DNA from: Brevundimonas sp. ASV9
Lineage (GTDB): Bacteria; Pseudomonadota; Alphaproteobacteria; Caulobacterales; Caulobacteraceae
Direction of reading: 5' to 3'
Assembly: GCF_016429195.1 (NCBI RefSeq)
Contig: NZ_JAELUF010000016.1
Span: 1-49,134, forward strand
Length of the DNA stretch: 49,134 nucleotides
Shown: positions 15,538 through 24,907 of the stretch, in pieces
Numbering within the stretch: position 1 is the first letter of the stretch
Layout: each line of letters opens with the position of its first letter
Notes under the pieces: model-generated
Database searches by the model: none
What the model was told of the DNA's origin: nothing
The model's input: only the letters and a program-made list of their open reading frames with translations
Program-made: the position numbers and the translations under genes

Positions 15538-16858
15538 GCGCGATCTCGTCCGTCGGAGCCAAGGCCGAAAGCGGCAGGGTCAGACGCACTTCTGCGCCGC
15601 CCGCCGGGGGATTGGAGGCTTCTACCCGACCGCCCAGCGACCGGATCACGTTCATGAGCAGAAAGAGGCCGAGACCCGCGCCGGGCCTGGGCTTGGTGGA
15701 GTTGTAGGGCTTGCCCCAGGCCTGAAGGATCGCCGGCGGAAAGCCCGGTCCGTCGTCGCGGACCGCAATGCCCAAATCCTCGTCCGTACGTGTCGTGGTC
15801 ACGGTGATGCGGCTCGCTCCGGCCTCGACCGCATTGTCGAACAGCACGCCCAGCACCTGACGCAGGGCCGGGTCGGCGATGATCGACGGGTTCTGGGCCA
15901 GTTCGTCGCGGATCTGCACCGCCACCCCGTCGCCGTTCCAACTGGCCACCACATCGGCGACAAAGGCCCGCAGGGTCGTGCGCTCGGGCGCCTGCCCCCT
16001 CGCCTCGCCGGCCGACATCAGGATGCCGGTGACGATCGCCTTGCAGCGTTCGACCTCGGCCCGCATCACCGTCATGTCCTGGGCCAGGTCGGCGTCCTGG
16101 GTCAGGGCCGGCATCCGCTTCCAGTCACTGAGGATCACAGACAGCGAAGCCAGCGGCGTTCCCAACTCGTGCGCCGCGCCCGACGCCAGCAGGCCCATGC
16201 GGACGATATGATCATGCTCGGCCGTCTGCTGGCGCAGGGCGGCCATGGAGGCGTCGCGCTCGCGCAGGTTCTGGCTGATCCGGGTGACGAACAGCACCAG
16301 CAGCACGGCCATCAGCACGAAACAGATCAGACTGCCCTGAAGATAAAGGCTGAGCAGCGAATCCTCGCGCGCCGGCGGCAGATTCAGCGGGCGGGAATGC
16401 AGGCCCAGCCCCGCGAAACACAGGCTGGTGATGGCGATCAGCGCCCAAGCATAGACCGGCGCCAGCAGCACGGCCCCCAAGACGACTTGCAGCAGATACA
16501 GCGCCACGAACGGATTGGCCGCGCCCCCGGTCAGGAACAGCAGCCAGGTCAGGGCCGCTACATCCGCCAACAGGGCGATCATCAGCGCCTGATCCTCGAC
16601 CTCCTGCGTGCGCACGGTCAAAGGCGCGCTGACCAGATTGACCAATACCAGACCCGCCGGGGCCGCCAGCAGCCAAAGCACCGGCAGCGGGATCCGCATC
16701 ACGTACTGAACCAGCAGGATCGTCGCCACCTGTCCGGCGACCGCCAGCCACCGCAGCTGGATCAGCAGCAGCATGTTGCGGCGGTTGGCGCCGCCGTGGG
16801 TCGCGACCCCGCCTCTGAGCCCCAGGCCCAGCAGTCTTTGCAAAGTTGTTGTCGTCAC
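15527..16858 (-). CDS. regB: Redox sensor histidine kinase RegB/PrrB/ActS
   Basis: Membrane kinase of 443 residues with about six transmembrane helices (30-195), then dimerisation and ATPase domains. The quinone-sensing heptapeptide GGxxNPF is present as GGAANPF at 111-117. The H-box is AAHELGTPLASL with His230. The redox-active Cys of RegB is conserved as Cys272 in VERCKAIV, 42 residues after the His, close to its spacing in Rhodobacter. ATP-binding motifs are LFDNAVEAG, DDGPGFP and GAGLGLFL. The start is GTG at 16858, whose GTGA overlaps the surf1 stop by four bases. It probably senses ubiquinone redox state and phosphorylates RegA. Confidence 0.93.
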   Translation of the reverse strand: MTTTTLQRLLGLGLRGGVATHGGANRRNMLLLIQLRWLAVAGQVATILLVQYVMRIPLPVLWLLAAPAGLVLVNLVSAPLTVRTQEVEDQALMIALLADVAALTWLLFLTGGAANPFVALYLLQVVLGAVLLAPVYAWALIAITSLCFAGLGLHSRPLNLPPAREDSLLSLYLQGSLICFVLMAVLLVLFVTRISQNLRERDASMAALRQQTAEHDHIVRMGLLASGAAHELGTPLASLSVILSDWKRMPALTQDADLAQDMTVMRAEVERCKAIVTGILMSAGEARGQAPERTTLRAFVADVVASWNGDGVAVQIRDELAQNPSIIADPALRQVLGVLFDNAVEAGASRITVTTTRTDEDLGIAVRDDGPGFPPAILQAWGKPYNSTKPRPGAGLGLFLLMNVIRSLGGRVEASNPPAGGAEVRLTLPLSALAPTDEIAHDR

Positions 16859-17544
16859 GACCTGTTGCGCCTGCCGTCGCGCAAGAACAGCCAAAGACCG
16901 ACCAGGGTCAGCAGCGCCATGCCGAACCAGGTCAGGGCATAGACCAGATGGCTGTTGGCGAACCGGATCACCGTCAGTCCTCCGCGCGGCCATCCGCCTG
17001 GGTTCGGACTGGCGTCCGCATCAATGAAGTAGGGCGCGACGGTCGTCAGGCCGCGCCGCGCAGCGATCGCCGCGACGTCGCGGGACCGCCAGCGATCACC
17101 GGCGGGATCATTGGCGCGCAGGAAGCCGCCCTTCGGCTCGGTGATCCGGAGCAGGCCCGTCACCGTGTGCGGCCCCTCGACCTGACCATCGGCGCGGACG
17201 ACCGGATCGCGTCGGCCTGACGGCACGAAACCGCGATTGATCAGGACGGTGAAGCCCCGGTCATCGACCAGAGGCGTCATGACCCAGAAGCCGCCGCCAG
17301 CGTCGGTCACCGCCTGAACCAGGGTTTCCTTGTCGTGCAGGAATCGACCGCGAACCGTGACGCGGCGGTACTGGTCCTTGTCGCGCGTCACGCCGGCCCA
17401 TTGTGTCGGGCCAGGTGCCGGAACGGCGGCCGCGTGGACGCGGGCATCGACCTGGGCGATCAGATGGGTCTTCCAGGCCAGGCGCTGAACCTGCCACCCG
17501 CCCAGCGCCAGAAAGCCGACGAACAAGGCCAGGCCCGCGACCAC
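16855..17544 (-). CDS. SURF1-family oxidase assembly protein
   Basis: Protein of 229 residues with one membrane helix at each end (about 2-17 and 200-222) around a periplasmic domain, the SURF1 layout. Motifs include GWQVQRLAWK at the N-terminus and VLINRGFVPSGRRD in the middle. SURF1 helps insert haem A into haem-copper oxidases. Its place directly after cyoD parallels the surf1q gene of Paracoccus quinol oxidase operons. The first usable start in frame is GTG at 17544, which leaves almost no cytoplasmic N-terminus and has no clear ribosome site. It is coupled to regB by a GTGA overlap. Confidence 0.88.
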   Translation of the reverse strand: MVAGLALFVGFLALGGWQVQRLAWKTHLIAQVDARVHAAAVPAPGPTQWAGVTRDKDQYRRVTVRGRFLHDKETLVQAVTDAGGGFWVMTPLVDDRGFTVLINRGFVPSGRRDPVVRADGQVEGPHTVTGLLRITEPKGGFLRANDPAGDRWRSRDVAAIAARRGLTTVAPYFIDADASPNPGGWPRGGLTVIRFANSHLVYALTWFGMALLTLVGLWLFLRDGRRNRS

Positions 17545-17620
17545 GACCGCCGTGCGGAAGGATCGCGAGCGTCTGGCCTTGCCGCCGGCCGGGGCTGAGG
17601 ACGGGTCCGTGATCTCGACC

Positions 17621-18016
17621 TCAGCCGCCCATCTGCGCCATGTCGTGCGTCATGGGCATCATGTTGGTGTTCAGGTGGTACATGACCCACAGCGAACCCG
17701 ACAGGGCGATGACCACCACGATGATGGTGAAGATCAGCGCCAGCATGATCCAGCCGCCCTCGGACTTGGAGTTCATGTGCAGGAAGAAGATCATGTGGAC
17801 CACGATCTGCACCACGGCGAAGCCCATGACGATCAGGGCCGTCGCCTGGGTCGGCAGGACGCCGGTCATGACCAGGGCGAACGGGATGGCCGTCAGGATC
17901 ACCGACAGCACGAAGCCGATCATATAGCTCTTGAAGGAGCCGTGATTGTGCCCCTCGTGACCCAGGTGGTCGGTCTCGTGAGACTCAGGGCTGTGGTCGT
18001 TCTTGTCGGCGCTCAT
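17621..18016 (-). CDS. cyoD: Quinol oxidase subunit IV (CyoD)
   Basis: Small subunit of 131 residues with three membrane helices after residue 30 (MIGFVLSVILTAIPFALVM, LIVMGFAVVQIVVHMIFFLHM, and a last one near 95-115), which helps assemble or stabilise the oxidase. The N-terminal 27 residues are His-rich (HSPESHETDHLGHEGHNHG, seven His), more than in E. coli CyoD, and might bind metal; that is inference. The ATG at 18016 overlaps the cyoC stop by four bases (ATGA). Confidence 0.92.
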   Translation of the reverse strand: MSADKNDHSPESHETDHLGHEGHNHGSFKSYMIGFVLSVILTAIPFALVMTGVLPTQATALIVMGFAVVQIVVHMIFFLHMNSKSEGGWIMLALIFTIIVVVIALSGSLWVMYHLNTNMMPMTHDMAQMGG

Positions 18017-18636
18017 CGCAGCATGCCCAGCAGATAGACGAAGGTGAAGACGCCGATCCAGATGACGTCCAGGAAGTGCCAGAACATCGACAGGCACATC
18101 AGGCGGCGTTTGTTGGCGGGGATCAGGCCCTTCATGCTGACCTGAACCATCAGCGTCACCAGCCAGATGATGCCGAAGGTGACGTGCAGGCCGTGGGTGC
18201 CCACCAGGGTGAAAAAGGCCGACAGGAAGGCGCTGCGTTGCGGCGTCGCGCCCTCATGGATCAGGTGCGCGAACTCGTAGAGTTCGATCCCCAAGAAGGC
18301 CAGGCCGAACAGGCCGGTGATCGCCAGCCAGACCAGCGTCTGACGCTGGTTGTTCCGATCCATCGCCAGCATGGCGAAGCCATAGGTGATCGACGAGAAC
18401 AGCAGCATGGCGGTGTTGATCGCCACCAGCTTCAGGTCGAACAACTGCTGCGGCCCCGGCCCGGCGGCGTAGTTGCCGCCCAGGACGCCGAACACGGCGA
18501 ACAGCATCGCAAAGATGAGGCAGTCGCTCATCAGATAGAGCCAGAAGCCCAGCATGGTGCTGGAGCCTTCCTCGTGGTGCGGCTCCTCTTCCAGGTGGAA
18601 GACGGTCCGGTCGATCTCGGTCGCAGTCGCGCTCAT
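18013..18636 (-). CDS. cyoC: Quinol oxidase subunit III (CyoC)
   Basis: Inner-membrane subunit of 207 residues with five hydrophobic helices. GFWLYLMSDCLIFAMLFAVF starts the first, and HGLHVTFGIIW and FWHFLDVIWIGVFTFVYLLG mark the typical subunit III ending. It has no redox centre and stabilises the CyoB proton channels. The ATG lies two bases after the cyoB stop. Length matches E. coli CyoC (204 residues). Confidence 0.95.
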   Translation of the reverse strand: MSATATEIDRTVFHLEEEPHHEEGSSTMLGFWLYLMSDCLIFAMLFAVFGVLGGNYAAGPGPQQLFDLKLVAINTAMLLFSSITYGFAMLAMDRNNQRQTLVWLAITGLFGLAFLGIELYEFAHLIHEGATPQRSAFLSAFFTLVGTHGLHVTFGIIWLVTLMVQVSMKGLIPANKRRLMCLSMFWHFLDVIWIGVFTFVYLLGMLR

Positions 18637-18638
18637 GA

Positions 18639-20642
18639 TCAGGCCTCCGTTCCGGCCAGGGCGCGGGTGCGCGCCTCTTCTGTCGCGCGGACCTCATCCT
18701 CGGGGATGTAGTAGTCGCGCTTGTAGTTGAAGGTATGGCCGATCGAGACGGCCAACACCCCGATGAAGCTGATGGCGGCCAGCCACCAGATGTACCAGAT
18801 CAAGGCCAGACCCATCACCAGGCACAGGCCCGAGATGATGATCCCCGCCCCGGTGTTCGAGGGCATGTGGATCGCCTTGTAGCCGTTCAGCGGACGCTGA
18901 TAGCCCTGCTTCTTCATATCCCACCAGGCGTCGGCGTCATGGACGTACGGCGTGGCGGCGAAATTGTAGGCCGGCGGCGGCGACGAGGTCGCCCACTCCA
19001 GCGTGCGGCCGCCCCACGGGTCGCCCGTCGTGTCGCGTAGCTTGTCGCGGTTGATGATCGACACGGCGAACTGGATGAACATGGCCGCGATGCCCAGGGC
19101 GATGACGCCGGCGCCGATGGCGGCGATGACGAACCAGATTTGCAGTGAGGGATCATCGAACACCCGCATCCGGCGCGTCACGCCCATCAGGCCCAGCACG
19201 TACAGAGGCAGGAAGGCCAGCCAGAAGCCGGGCACCCAGCACCAGAAGCTTATCAGGCCCCACTTCTTGTCCAGCTTGAAGCCGAAGGCCTTAGGCCACC
19301 AGAAGTTGATCGCCGCGAACAGGCCGAACAGCACGCCGCCGATGATGACGTTGTGGAAGTGGGCCACCAGGAACAGCGAGTTGTGCAGCACGAAGTCGGC
19401 CGGCGGCACCGCCAGCAGCACGCCCGTCATCCCGCCGATCACGAAGGTCAGCATGAAGGCGACCAGCCACATCATCGGCAGCTCGAACCGGATGCGCCCG
19501 CGGTACATCGTGAACAGCCAGTTGAAGATCTTCGCGCCCGTCGGGATCGAGATGATCATCGTCGTGATGCCGAAGAAGCTGTTCACCGAGGCGCCCGAGC
19601 CCATGGTGAAGAAGTGGTGCAGCCAGACCAGGTAGGACAGGATCGTGATGACGACCGTGGCGTAGACCATGGAGGTATAGCCGAACAGCTTCTTGCCCGA
19701 GAAGGTCGAGGCGATCTCCGAGAAGACGCCGAACAGCGGCAGGATCAGGATGTAGACCTCGGGGTGACCCCAGATCCAGATCAGGTTCACGTACATCATC
19801 GGGTTGCCGCCGAAGTCGTTCGTGAAGAAGTTGGTGCCGACGTAACGGTCCAGCGTCAGCAGGGCCAGAACGGCGGTCAGAACCGGGAAGGACGCCACGA
19901 TCAGCACGTTGGTGCACAGCGAAGTCCAGGTGAAGACCGGCATCTTCATCATGCCCATGCCGGGCGCGCGCATCTTCACGATCGTCGCGATCAGGTTGAT
20001 GCCGGACAGCGTCGTGCCCACCCCCGCGATCTGCAACGCCCATATGTAGTAATCGACGCCGACGCCGGGACTGTAACCGATGCCCGACAGCGGCGGATAG
20101 GCCAGCCAGCCGGTGCGCGCGAACTCGCCCACGAACAGCGAGGCCATGACGATGATGGCGCCGGCCGTGGTCATCCAGAAGCTGAAGTTGTTCAGGAAGG
20201 GGAAGGACACGTCGCGCGCGCCGATCTGCAGCGGCACGACATAGTTCATGATGCCCGTCACCAGCGGCATGGCCACGAAGAAGATCATGATCACGCCGTG
20301 GGCGGTGAAGATCTGGTCATAGTGGTGCGCGTTCAGGTAACCCTCGGACCCGCCGAAAGCCATCGCCTGTTGCAGGCGCATCATGATGGCGTCGGCGAAG
20401 CCGCGCACGAACATGATCAGACCCAGGATCATGTACATGATCCCGATTTTCTTGTGGTCCACGGTGGTGAACCACTCCTTCCAGAGATAGCCCCACAGCT
20501 TGAAATAGGTCAGGGCGCCGAACAGGGCGAGGCCGCCCAGCAGCACGACCGACATGGTCACGACCAGGATCGGCTCGTGCAACGGCAAAGCCTCAAGCGT
20601 GAGGCGCCCGAAGATTAGCGGAATGAGTTGATCAGCGTTCAT
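18639..20642 (-). CDS. cyoB: Quinol oxidase catalytic subunit I (CyoB)
   Basis: Haem-copper oxidase subunit of 667 residues with about 15 membrane helices. It oxidises ubiquinol and reduces oxygen to water while pumping protons. Haem and copper ligands are in [22 protein letters not shown] (with the cross-linked His-Tyr pair), the HH of [10 protein letters not shown], and HFHNVIIGG. The long N-terminus and C-terminal extra helices fit the Cyo/Qox quinol-oxidase group rather than cytochrome c oxidase. With surf1 and not cyoE downstream, the active-site haem may be A rather than O. Confidence 0.96.
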   Translation of the reverse strand: MNADQLIPLIFGRLTLEALPLHEPILVVTMSVVLLGGLALFGALTYFKLWGYLWKEWFTTVDHKKIGIMYMILGLIMFVRGFADAIMMRLQQAMAFGGSEGYLNAHHYDQIFTAHGVIMIFFVAMPLVTGIMNYVVPLQIGARDVSFPFLNNFSFWMTTAGAIIVMASLFVGEFARTGWLAYPPLSGIGYSPGVGVDYYIWALQIAGVGTTLSGINLIATIVKMRAPGMGMMKMPVFTWTSLCTNVLIVASFPVLTAVLALLTLDRYVGTNFFTNDFGGNPMMYVNLIWIWGHPEVYILILPLFGVFSEIASTFSGKKLFGYTSMVYATVVITILSYLVWLHHFFTMGSGASVNSFFGITTMIISIPTGAKIFNWLFTMYRGRIRFELPMMWLVAFMLTFVIGGMTGVLLAVPPADFVLHNSLFLVAHFHNVIIGGVLFGLFAAINFWWPKAFGFKLDKKWGLISFWCWVPGFWLAFLPLYVLGLMGVTRRMRVFDDPSLQIWFVIAAIGAGVIALGIAAMFIQFAVSIINRDKLRDTTGDPWGGRTLEWATSSPPPAYNFAATPYVHDADAWWDMKKQGYQRPLNGYKAIHMPSNTGAGIIISGLCLVMGLALIWYIWWLAAISFIGVLAVSIGHTFNYKRDYYIPEDEVRATEEARTRALAGTEA

Positions 20643-20655
20643 CGACTGTGTTCGC

Positions 20656-21981
20656 TCAGGCGTTGGGGGCGGAACGGACGTCGGTCGGAACCGGCCCCGT
20701 GGCGAAGGGATTGCGGGCCAGCGTCGTCAGCGAGGCCATCGGAGTCTGACCGGGCGACAACCCCTGCCCGGTCAGGCGCTCCAGGCTGGTCGGTCCGGCG
20801 ACCGTATCCAGTTCGGCGCGGCGCATGCGGTCGGCTGCCGCCGCTTCGGCCTGCAGCGGGGTGCAGATCGTCATGACGTAGCTGTCGTTAGAGCCGAAGT
20901 AGGCGGGCGATTTTCCGCGACCGGCGTATTTGTCATAGACCAGCGGCATGGTGTTGCGCACCGACGCCATGGACAGGCCGCCCTGTTTGTCGATGGCCAT
21001 CATCTCGCCCATGCACATCTTGCCCGGCTCGACGCACATGTTGAGGATCGCATCCCACAACATGCCATCGACGTTGGAGAAGCGCATGACCGGCGCCTTC
21101 TCGCTGGGCTTTTCCAGCTCCAGATAGCGGTCGCGGTCCAGCGTCTGGCCGCCCTGGCGCACGTCGGCGATCCATTGGTCGAACCCGGACTGATCCAGAC
21201 CGTGGAAGGCGAAGCGCATGTGCGAGAAGCCGTCGCCGGAATAGTTGGCCGAGAAGCCTTCGTATTCGCCCGGACGGTTGATGACGGCGTGCAGCTTCGT
21301 TTCCATGCCCGGCATAGCGTAGATCTGACCGGCCAGGGCGGGAATGTAGAAGCTGTTCATCACCGAGGACGAGGTGATGTGGAAACGGATCGGACGGTCA
21401 ATCGGCGCGGCCAGCTCATTGACCGTGGCGACGCCGTACTGCGGGTAGATGAACATCCACTTCCAGTCGAGCGCGACGACGTTGACCTGCAACGGCTCGG
21501 CGCTTTCCTCGACGGCCTGCCCCGGCTTGATCCGGTCAATCGGACGATAGGGGTCAAGCAGGTGGGTGCCGGCCCAGGTCAAGGCGCCCAGGCAGATGAT
21601 GATCATCAGCGGCGCGGCCCAGATGACCAGCTCCAGCGAGGTGGAGTGATCCCAGTCGGGACGATAGTCGGCCTCGGACTCCTTGTTCGACGCCCGATAC
21701 TTCCAGGCGAAGAAGACGATCAGACCCATCACCGGCACGATGATGATCAGCATCAGCAGGGTCGAGATCATCAGCAGATCGCCCTGCTGGGACGCGACGT
21801 CGCCGGCAGGGTTGAGGACGACCAGGTTGCAGGCCGACAGCAGAGCCACGACGGGCGCGAGCAAAAGTAGGCGCAGACGGCGCAAGGCGGATCCAATCGA
21901 AAAGCGTCGGGCGAGGGGGAGGCGCCGCGACGGTTGGCGTTCGTAGGCGGCGGGATACTCAAGCTCAATCAGGAACGACAT
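20656..21981 (-). CDS. cyoA: Quinol oxidase subunit II (CyoA), lipoprotein with long tail
   Basis: Subunit II of 441 residues, about 125 longer than E. coli CyoA (315). A lipobox ends at Cys51 (VALLSAC), followed by two membrane helices and a periplasmic cupredoxin domain with [20 protein letters not shown]. The copper-A ligands of cytochrome c oxidase are missing ([14 protein letters not shown] has no Cys), which marks a quinol oxidase. The extra C-terminus (from about 310) contains [13 protein letters not shown] and a low-complexity end. The ATG at 21981 leaves 50 residues before the lipobox, so a downstream start, such as a TTG near residue 33, may be the real one. First gene of the cyo-surf1-reg unit. 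Confidence 0.93.
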   Translation of the reverse strand: MSFLIELEYPAAYERQPSRRLPLARRFSIGSALRRLRLLLLAPVVALLSACNLVVLNPAGDVASQQGDLLMISTLLMLIIIVPVMGLIVFFAWKYRASNKESEADYRPDWDHSTSLELVIWAAPLMIIICLGALTWAGTHLLDPYRPIDRIKPGQAVEESAEPLQVNVVALDWKWMFIYPQYGVATVNELAAPIDRPIRFHITSSSVMNSFYIPALAGQIYAMPGMETKLHAVINRPGEYEGFSANYSGDGFSHMRFAFHGLDQSGFDQWIADVRQGGQTLDRDRYLELEKPSEKAPVMRFSNVDGMLWDAILNMCVEPGKMCMGEMMAIDKQGGLSMASVRNTMPLVYDKYAGRGKSPAYFGSNDSYVMTICTPLQAEAAAADRMRRAELDTVAGPTSLERLTGQGLSPGQTPMASLTTLARNPFATGPVPTDVRSAPNA

Positions 21982-22095
21982 TGGGCAATATGTCCTATCC
22001 TCACGAGGCCGCTTTCATCGCAAAGGGCGCCCGGTCATAATGCGGCGACCTGCCGTACGGCCGATAATTCAGTCTCACACGGAGCGACCAAGCCC

Positions 22096-23448
22096 ATGTC
22101 CGCCTCGACGACCCCTTCGTCAGAGTCGCTGGAACGCGACGCCGCCGCCCTTCACACGGGCCATGGCAAGGTTGACGCCGGCGAGATCGCCATCGGCGTC
22201 ATTATCGGCCGAACTTCCGAGTTTTTCGACTTCTTTGTTTACGCCATCGCTTCGGTGGTCGTTTTCCCGCAGTTGATCTTCCCCTATGCGGGCGCGGTGG
22301 GCGGCACCCTGCTCTCCTTCGCCGTCTTCGCCCTGGCTTTCCTGGCCCGGCCGCTGGGCACCGTCCTGTTCATCGCCATCGACCGCAAGTTCGGGCGCGG
22401 CGCGAAGCTGACGACCGCCCTGCTGCTGCTGGGCACCTCCACCGTGTCGGTCGCCTTCATTCCTGGATATGAGAGCATTGGCATGTGGGCGCCGGTGCTG
22501 CTGGCGCTGACCCGTATCGGCCAGGGCGTCGCCCTGGGGGGCACCTGGGACGGTCTGGCCTCGCTGCTCGCGCTGAACGCGCCGGAGAAGAAGCGTGGCT
22601 GGTACGCCATGATCCCGCAACTCGGCGCGCCTATCGGCCTACTGGTCGCCTCGGCCCTGTTCGCCTTCTTCTTGAACACACTCTCGGCGCCCGATTTCCT
22701 GGACTGGGGCTGGCGCTATCCGTTCTTCGTGGCCTTCGCCATCAACGTCGTGGCCCTGTTCGCGCGCCTGCGCATCGTGGTGACGCCGGCCTTCCAGAAG
22801 TTGTTCGAGACGCGCGAGCTTCAGCCCACGCCGATCAGTCAGGCCCTGCGCGACGAAGGCCCCAAGATCGCTATCGGCGCCTTCGCGCCGCTCGCCAGCT
22901 TCGCCATGTTCCACATGGTCACCGTCTTCCCCCTGTCGTGGGTATTTCTGTTCACCAAGGAAACGCCGGTCCGATTCCTGTTGATCGAGATGGTGGGCGC
23001 CGTCTTCGGCCTGCTCGCCATCCTGGCCTCGGGCATTCTGGCCGACCGCTACGGCCGCCGCACCTTGCTGGCCATCACCGCCGCCGGCATCGCCGCCTTC
23101 TCCGGCTTTGCGCCGCAACTGCTGAACGGCGGCCCCGTCGGTGAGCTGACCTTCATGATCTCCGGCTTCATCCTGCTCGGCCTGTCGTTCGGCCAGGCCT
23201 CGGGACCGGTGGCCTCCAGCTTCAGCCTGACGAATCGCTACACTTCGTCCGCCCTGACCTCGGACCTGGCCTGGCTGTTCGGCGCCGGCTTCGCGCCCCT
23301 CGCGGCCCTGTGGATCTCCAGCCAGTTCGGCCTGATCGCCGCCGGCGCCTACCTGCTGTCGGGCGCCATCTGCACCCTCGTGGCCCTGTGGCTGAACCGC
23401 GAACTGGCCCGCAGCTCCTCCGACAAGGACCGCGCCAAGACGGCCTGA
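22096..23448 (+). CDS. MFS transporter, metabolite:H+ symporter type
   Basis: Membrane protein of 450 residues with about 12 helices. The start of helix 1 (IGRTSEFFDFFVYAIAS) and the loop motif ARPLGTVLFIAIDRKFGRGAK are typical of the MHS group of the major facilitator superfamily, which includes citrate, alpha-ketoglutarate and proline/betaine permeases. The substrate is unknown. The ATG at 22096 is chosen because the N-terminus then begins with a short polar stretch; a CGGAGC lies about 12 bases upstream. It is divergent from cyoA across 114 bp that includes the palindrome GCCGTACGGC at 22052-22061. A strong terminator follows. Confidence 0.85.
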   Translation: MSASTTPSSESLERDAAALHTGHGKVDAGEIAIGVIIGRTSEFFDFFVYAIASVVVFPQLIFPYAGAVGGTLLSFAVFALAFLARPLGTVLFIAIDRKFGRGAKLTTALLLLGTSTVSVAFIPGYESIGMWAPVLLALTRIGQGVALGGTWDGLASLLALNAPEKKRGWYAMIPQLGAPIGLLVASALFAFFLNTLSAPDFLDWGWRYPFFVAFAINVVALFARLRIVVTPAFQKLFETRELQPTPISQALRDEGPKIAIGAFAPLASFAMFHMVTVFPLSWVFLFTKETPVRFLLIEMVGAVFGLLAILASGILADRYGRRTLLAITAAGIAAFSGFAPQLLNGGPVGELTFMISGFILLGLSFGQASGPVASSFSLTNRYTSSALTSDLAWLFGAGFAPLAALWISSQFGLIAAGAYLLSGAICTLVALWLNRELARSSSDKDRAKTA

Positions 23449-23471
23449 TCTTTCAGGTCACGCACAAACAG

Positions 23472-23501
23472 ACACCGCCCGCAGTCGCCTGCGGGCGGTG
23501 T
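23472..23501. terminator. Intrinsic terminator between MFS gene and hydrolase gene
   Basis: A perfect 13-bp stem, ACACCGCCCGCAG at 23472-23484 with its complement at 23489-23501, and a TCGC loop, between two convergent genes. The U-tract is weak (TTGTGTTGG follows), so termination may be less efficient than at the other hairpins in this window. Confidence 0.75.
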
Positions 23502-23539
23502 TGTGTTGGAGCAGATCGCTGTGAAGCGCAGCGGCAGCT

Positions 23540-24892
23540 TTAGTTGGCGCGGCTGTCCGTCGATGGCTTGAACGTGGTGTCGAAATAACAGCCGCTCTCG
23601 TAGCGTGGAGCCGCCACCTGACACAGCGTGGCAACGTCAGCGGGCGTCGGCTGCACGCCCTCGTCCAGCCAGCGCATCATTGCCTGAAAAAGACCGACGT
23701 ACTCTGGCGGCGATAGGCGGCTATGTTCGGACTCGTCTGTGAACGTCTGGACCAATAGGTCCGATCGTCCCGCCGCGGCGACCGTTTCCCTGTATAGCGC
23801 GTCGTTGGAGACGAAGGCTGTCGCATCGTTCTTGGCGTGGATCGTCAGCGTCGGCGCCACGATCAGACCGCTGAGATCGGCGTCGTAGGACAAGCGCGCC
23901 ACACCCATCGGATCAGCCGCGAAACGCTGAACGCCAGCGTTCAACGCCTCGTCGTCGTGCGAACCCTGATAGACCGTACGGCTGTTGTCGAAGGGGTTCA
24001 GCCCGTCAAGACGGCGCAAAACCATGTCGCGGAACAGGAAGGTCGCCCAGGCGAGATGTGGAACCAACTGTTCCTCGTTCACGCCCGTCACGGCCAGGAT
24101 ATCCGCCAGATTGCGCTTCTGCTCAGCCGACCTCTCAGCAAGCGGCAGGCCCGCGCCCGTGCAGGTTTTGACCCGCTCCGCCAACTGCGCCCGGTTCAGA
24201 TCGCTTTCTAACGGCAGCCCCTGCCAAAGCGGATACCCGGGCTCGTTCGGAAGCGGGTGGTTGTTGCAGTAGAACTGATACACCGCTCTCAGATCGGCGC
24301 GAAAGCGGTAGGTGCGGGTCCCGCCGCCGATTACGCCGTTGGTCAGGACAACGCCGTCCCACATGACCTGTCCCTCGGCATCGCGGGCGTAGAGCTCAGC
24401 CGTCTTGGCCGCGACGTTGCCGCCCCAGGACTGGCCATGCACCAGAGTTCGACGTGGCTTGCCGAAGGCATTCCAGAAAATCTGGCGCAGATCGTCCGTA
24501 TCTTCCGCCGCCATCCGTACGCCATAGCCGGCACGGCGATAGGTCGAGCCCGCCCAGGCGAAACCTTCCTTCACCGTCATGGAGAACCGCTCCATGTCCT
24601 CCAGCGGATCGTTTGGTTCTGGTGCGCTGGTGCGGGGTCCGCCATGCGCGTGAACGATCAGGGCGCCATTCCAGACCTGAGGCACGGCGATCCAATAATA
24701 GCCGCCTTTAACCGCCCTGCCCGACCAGCACCGCGTCTGCTGCGGCACGAAGTCCGGGCAATCGGCTGGCGCGGGCGCAGGATCGACAGCCGCCGTGACG
24801 GCCGTCTGCGTTTCCTGCGCCTGCGTCATCGGCGCGATGCCTGCCCAGGCTGCGACCAGCGCTCCCAGAGATCGAACGATACGGTCGGCCAT
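23540..24892 (-). CDS. Secreted alpha/beta hydrolase
   Basis: Protein of 450 residues with a signal peptide (cleavage near residue 25-26, TQAQE). The nucleophile elbow is GQSWG with Ser155; a likely acid is Asp356 (HAKNDATAF) and His390 (DESEHSRL) completes the triad. An oxyanion-type HAHGGP occurs at 81-86. Five or more Cys suggest periplasmic disulfides. The family is seen in sphingomonad and caulobacter genomes as an uncharacterised alpha/beta hydrolase; ester or peptide substrates are possible. It lies 15 bases after the TonB-receptor gene with a good AAGGAGAGG ribosome site, so it is probably co-expressed with it and may process the imported ligand. Confidence 0.85.
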   Translation of the reverse strand: MADRIVRSLGALVAAWAGIAPMTQAQETQTAVTAAVDPAPAPADCPDFVPQQTRCWSGRAVKGGYYWIAVPQVWNGALIVHAHGGPRTSAPEPNDPLEDMERFSMTVKEGFAWAGSTYRRAGYGVRMAAEDTDDLRQIFWNAFGKPRRTLVHGQSWGGNVAAKTAELYARDAEGQVMWDGVVLTNGVIGGGTRTYRFRADLRAVYQFYCNNHPLPNEPGYPLWQGLPLESDLNRAQLAERVKTCTGAGLPLAERSAEQKRNLADILAVTGVNEEQLVPHLAWATFLFRDMVLRRLDGLNPFDNSRTVYQGSHDDEALNAGVQRFAADPMGVARLSYDADLSGLIVAPTLTIHAKNDATAFVSNDALYRETVAAAGRSDLLVQTFTDESEHSRLSPPEYVGLFQAMMRWLDEGVQPTPADVATLCQVAAPRYESGCYFDTTFKPSTDSRAN

Positions 24893-24907
24893 CGCGCCTC
24901 TCCTTTC

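Noticed and set aside
19353..20618. 421-codon ORF antisense to cyoB
   Set aside because: His/Asp/Gln-rich low-complexity translation typical of the antisense of a membrane protein.
22052..22061. Palindrome GCCGTACGGC between cyoA and the MFS gene as a RegA operator
   Set aside because: RegA sites are loosely defined and a single 10-bp GC palindrome is expected by chance in this DNA.
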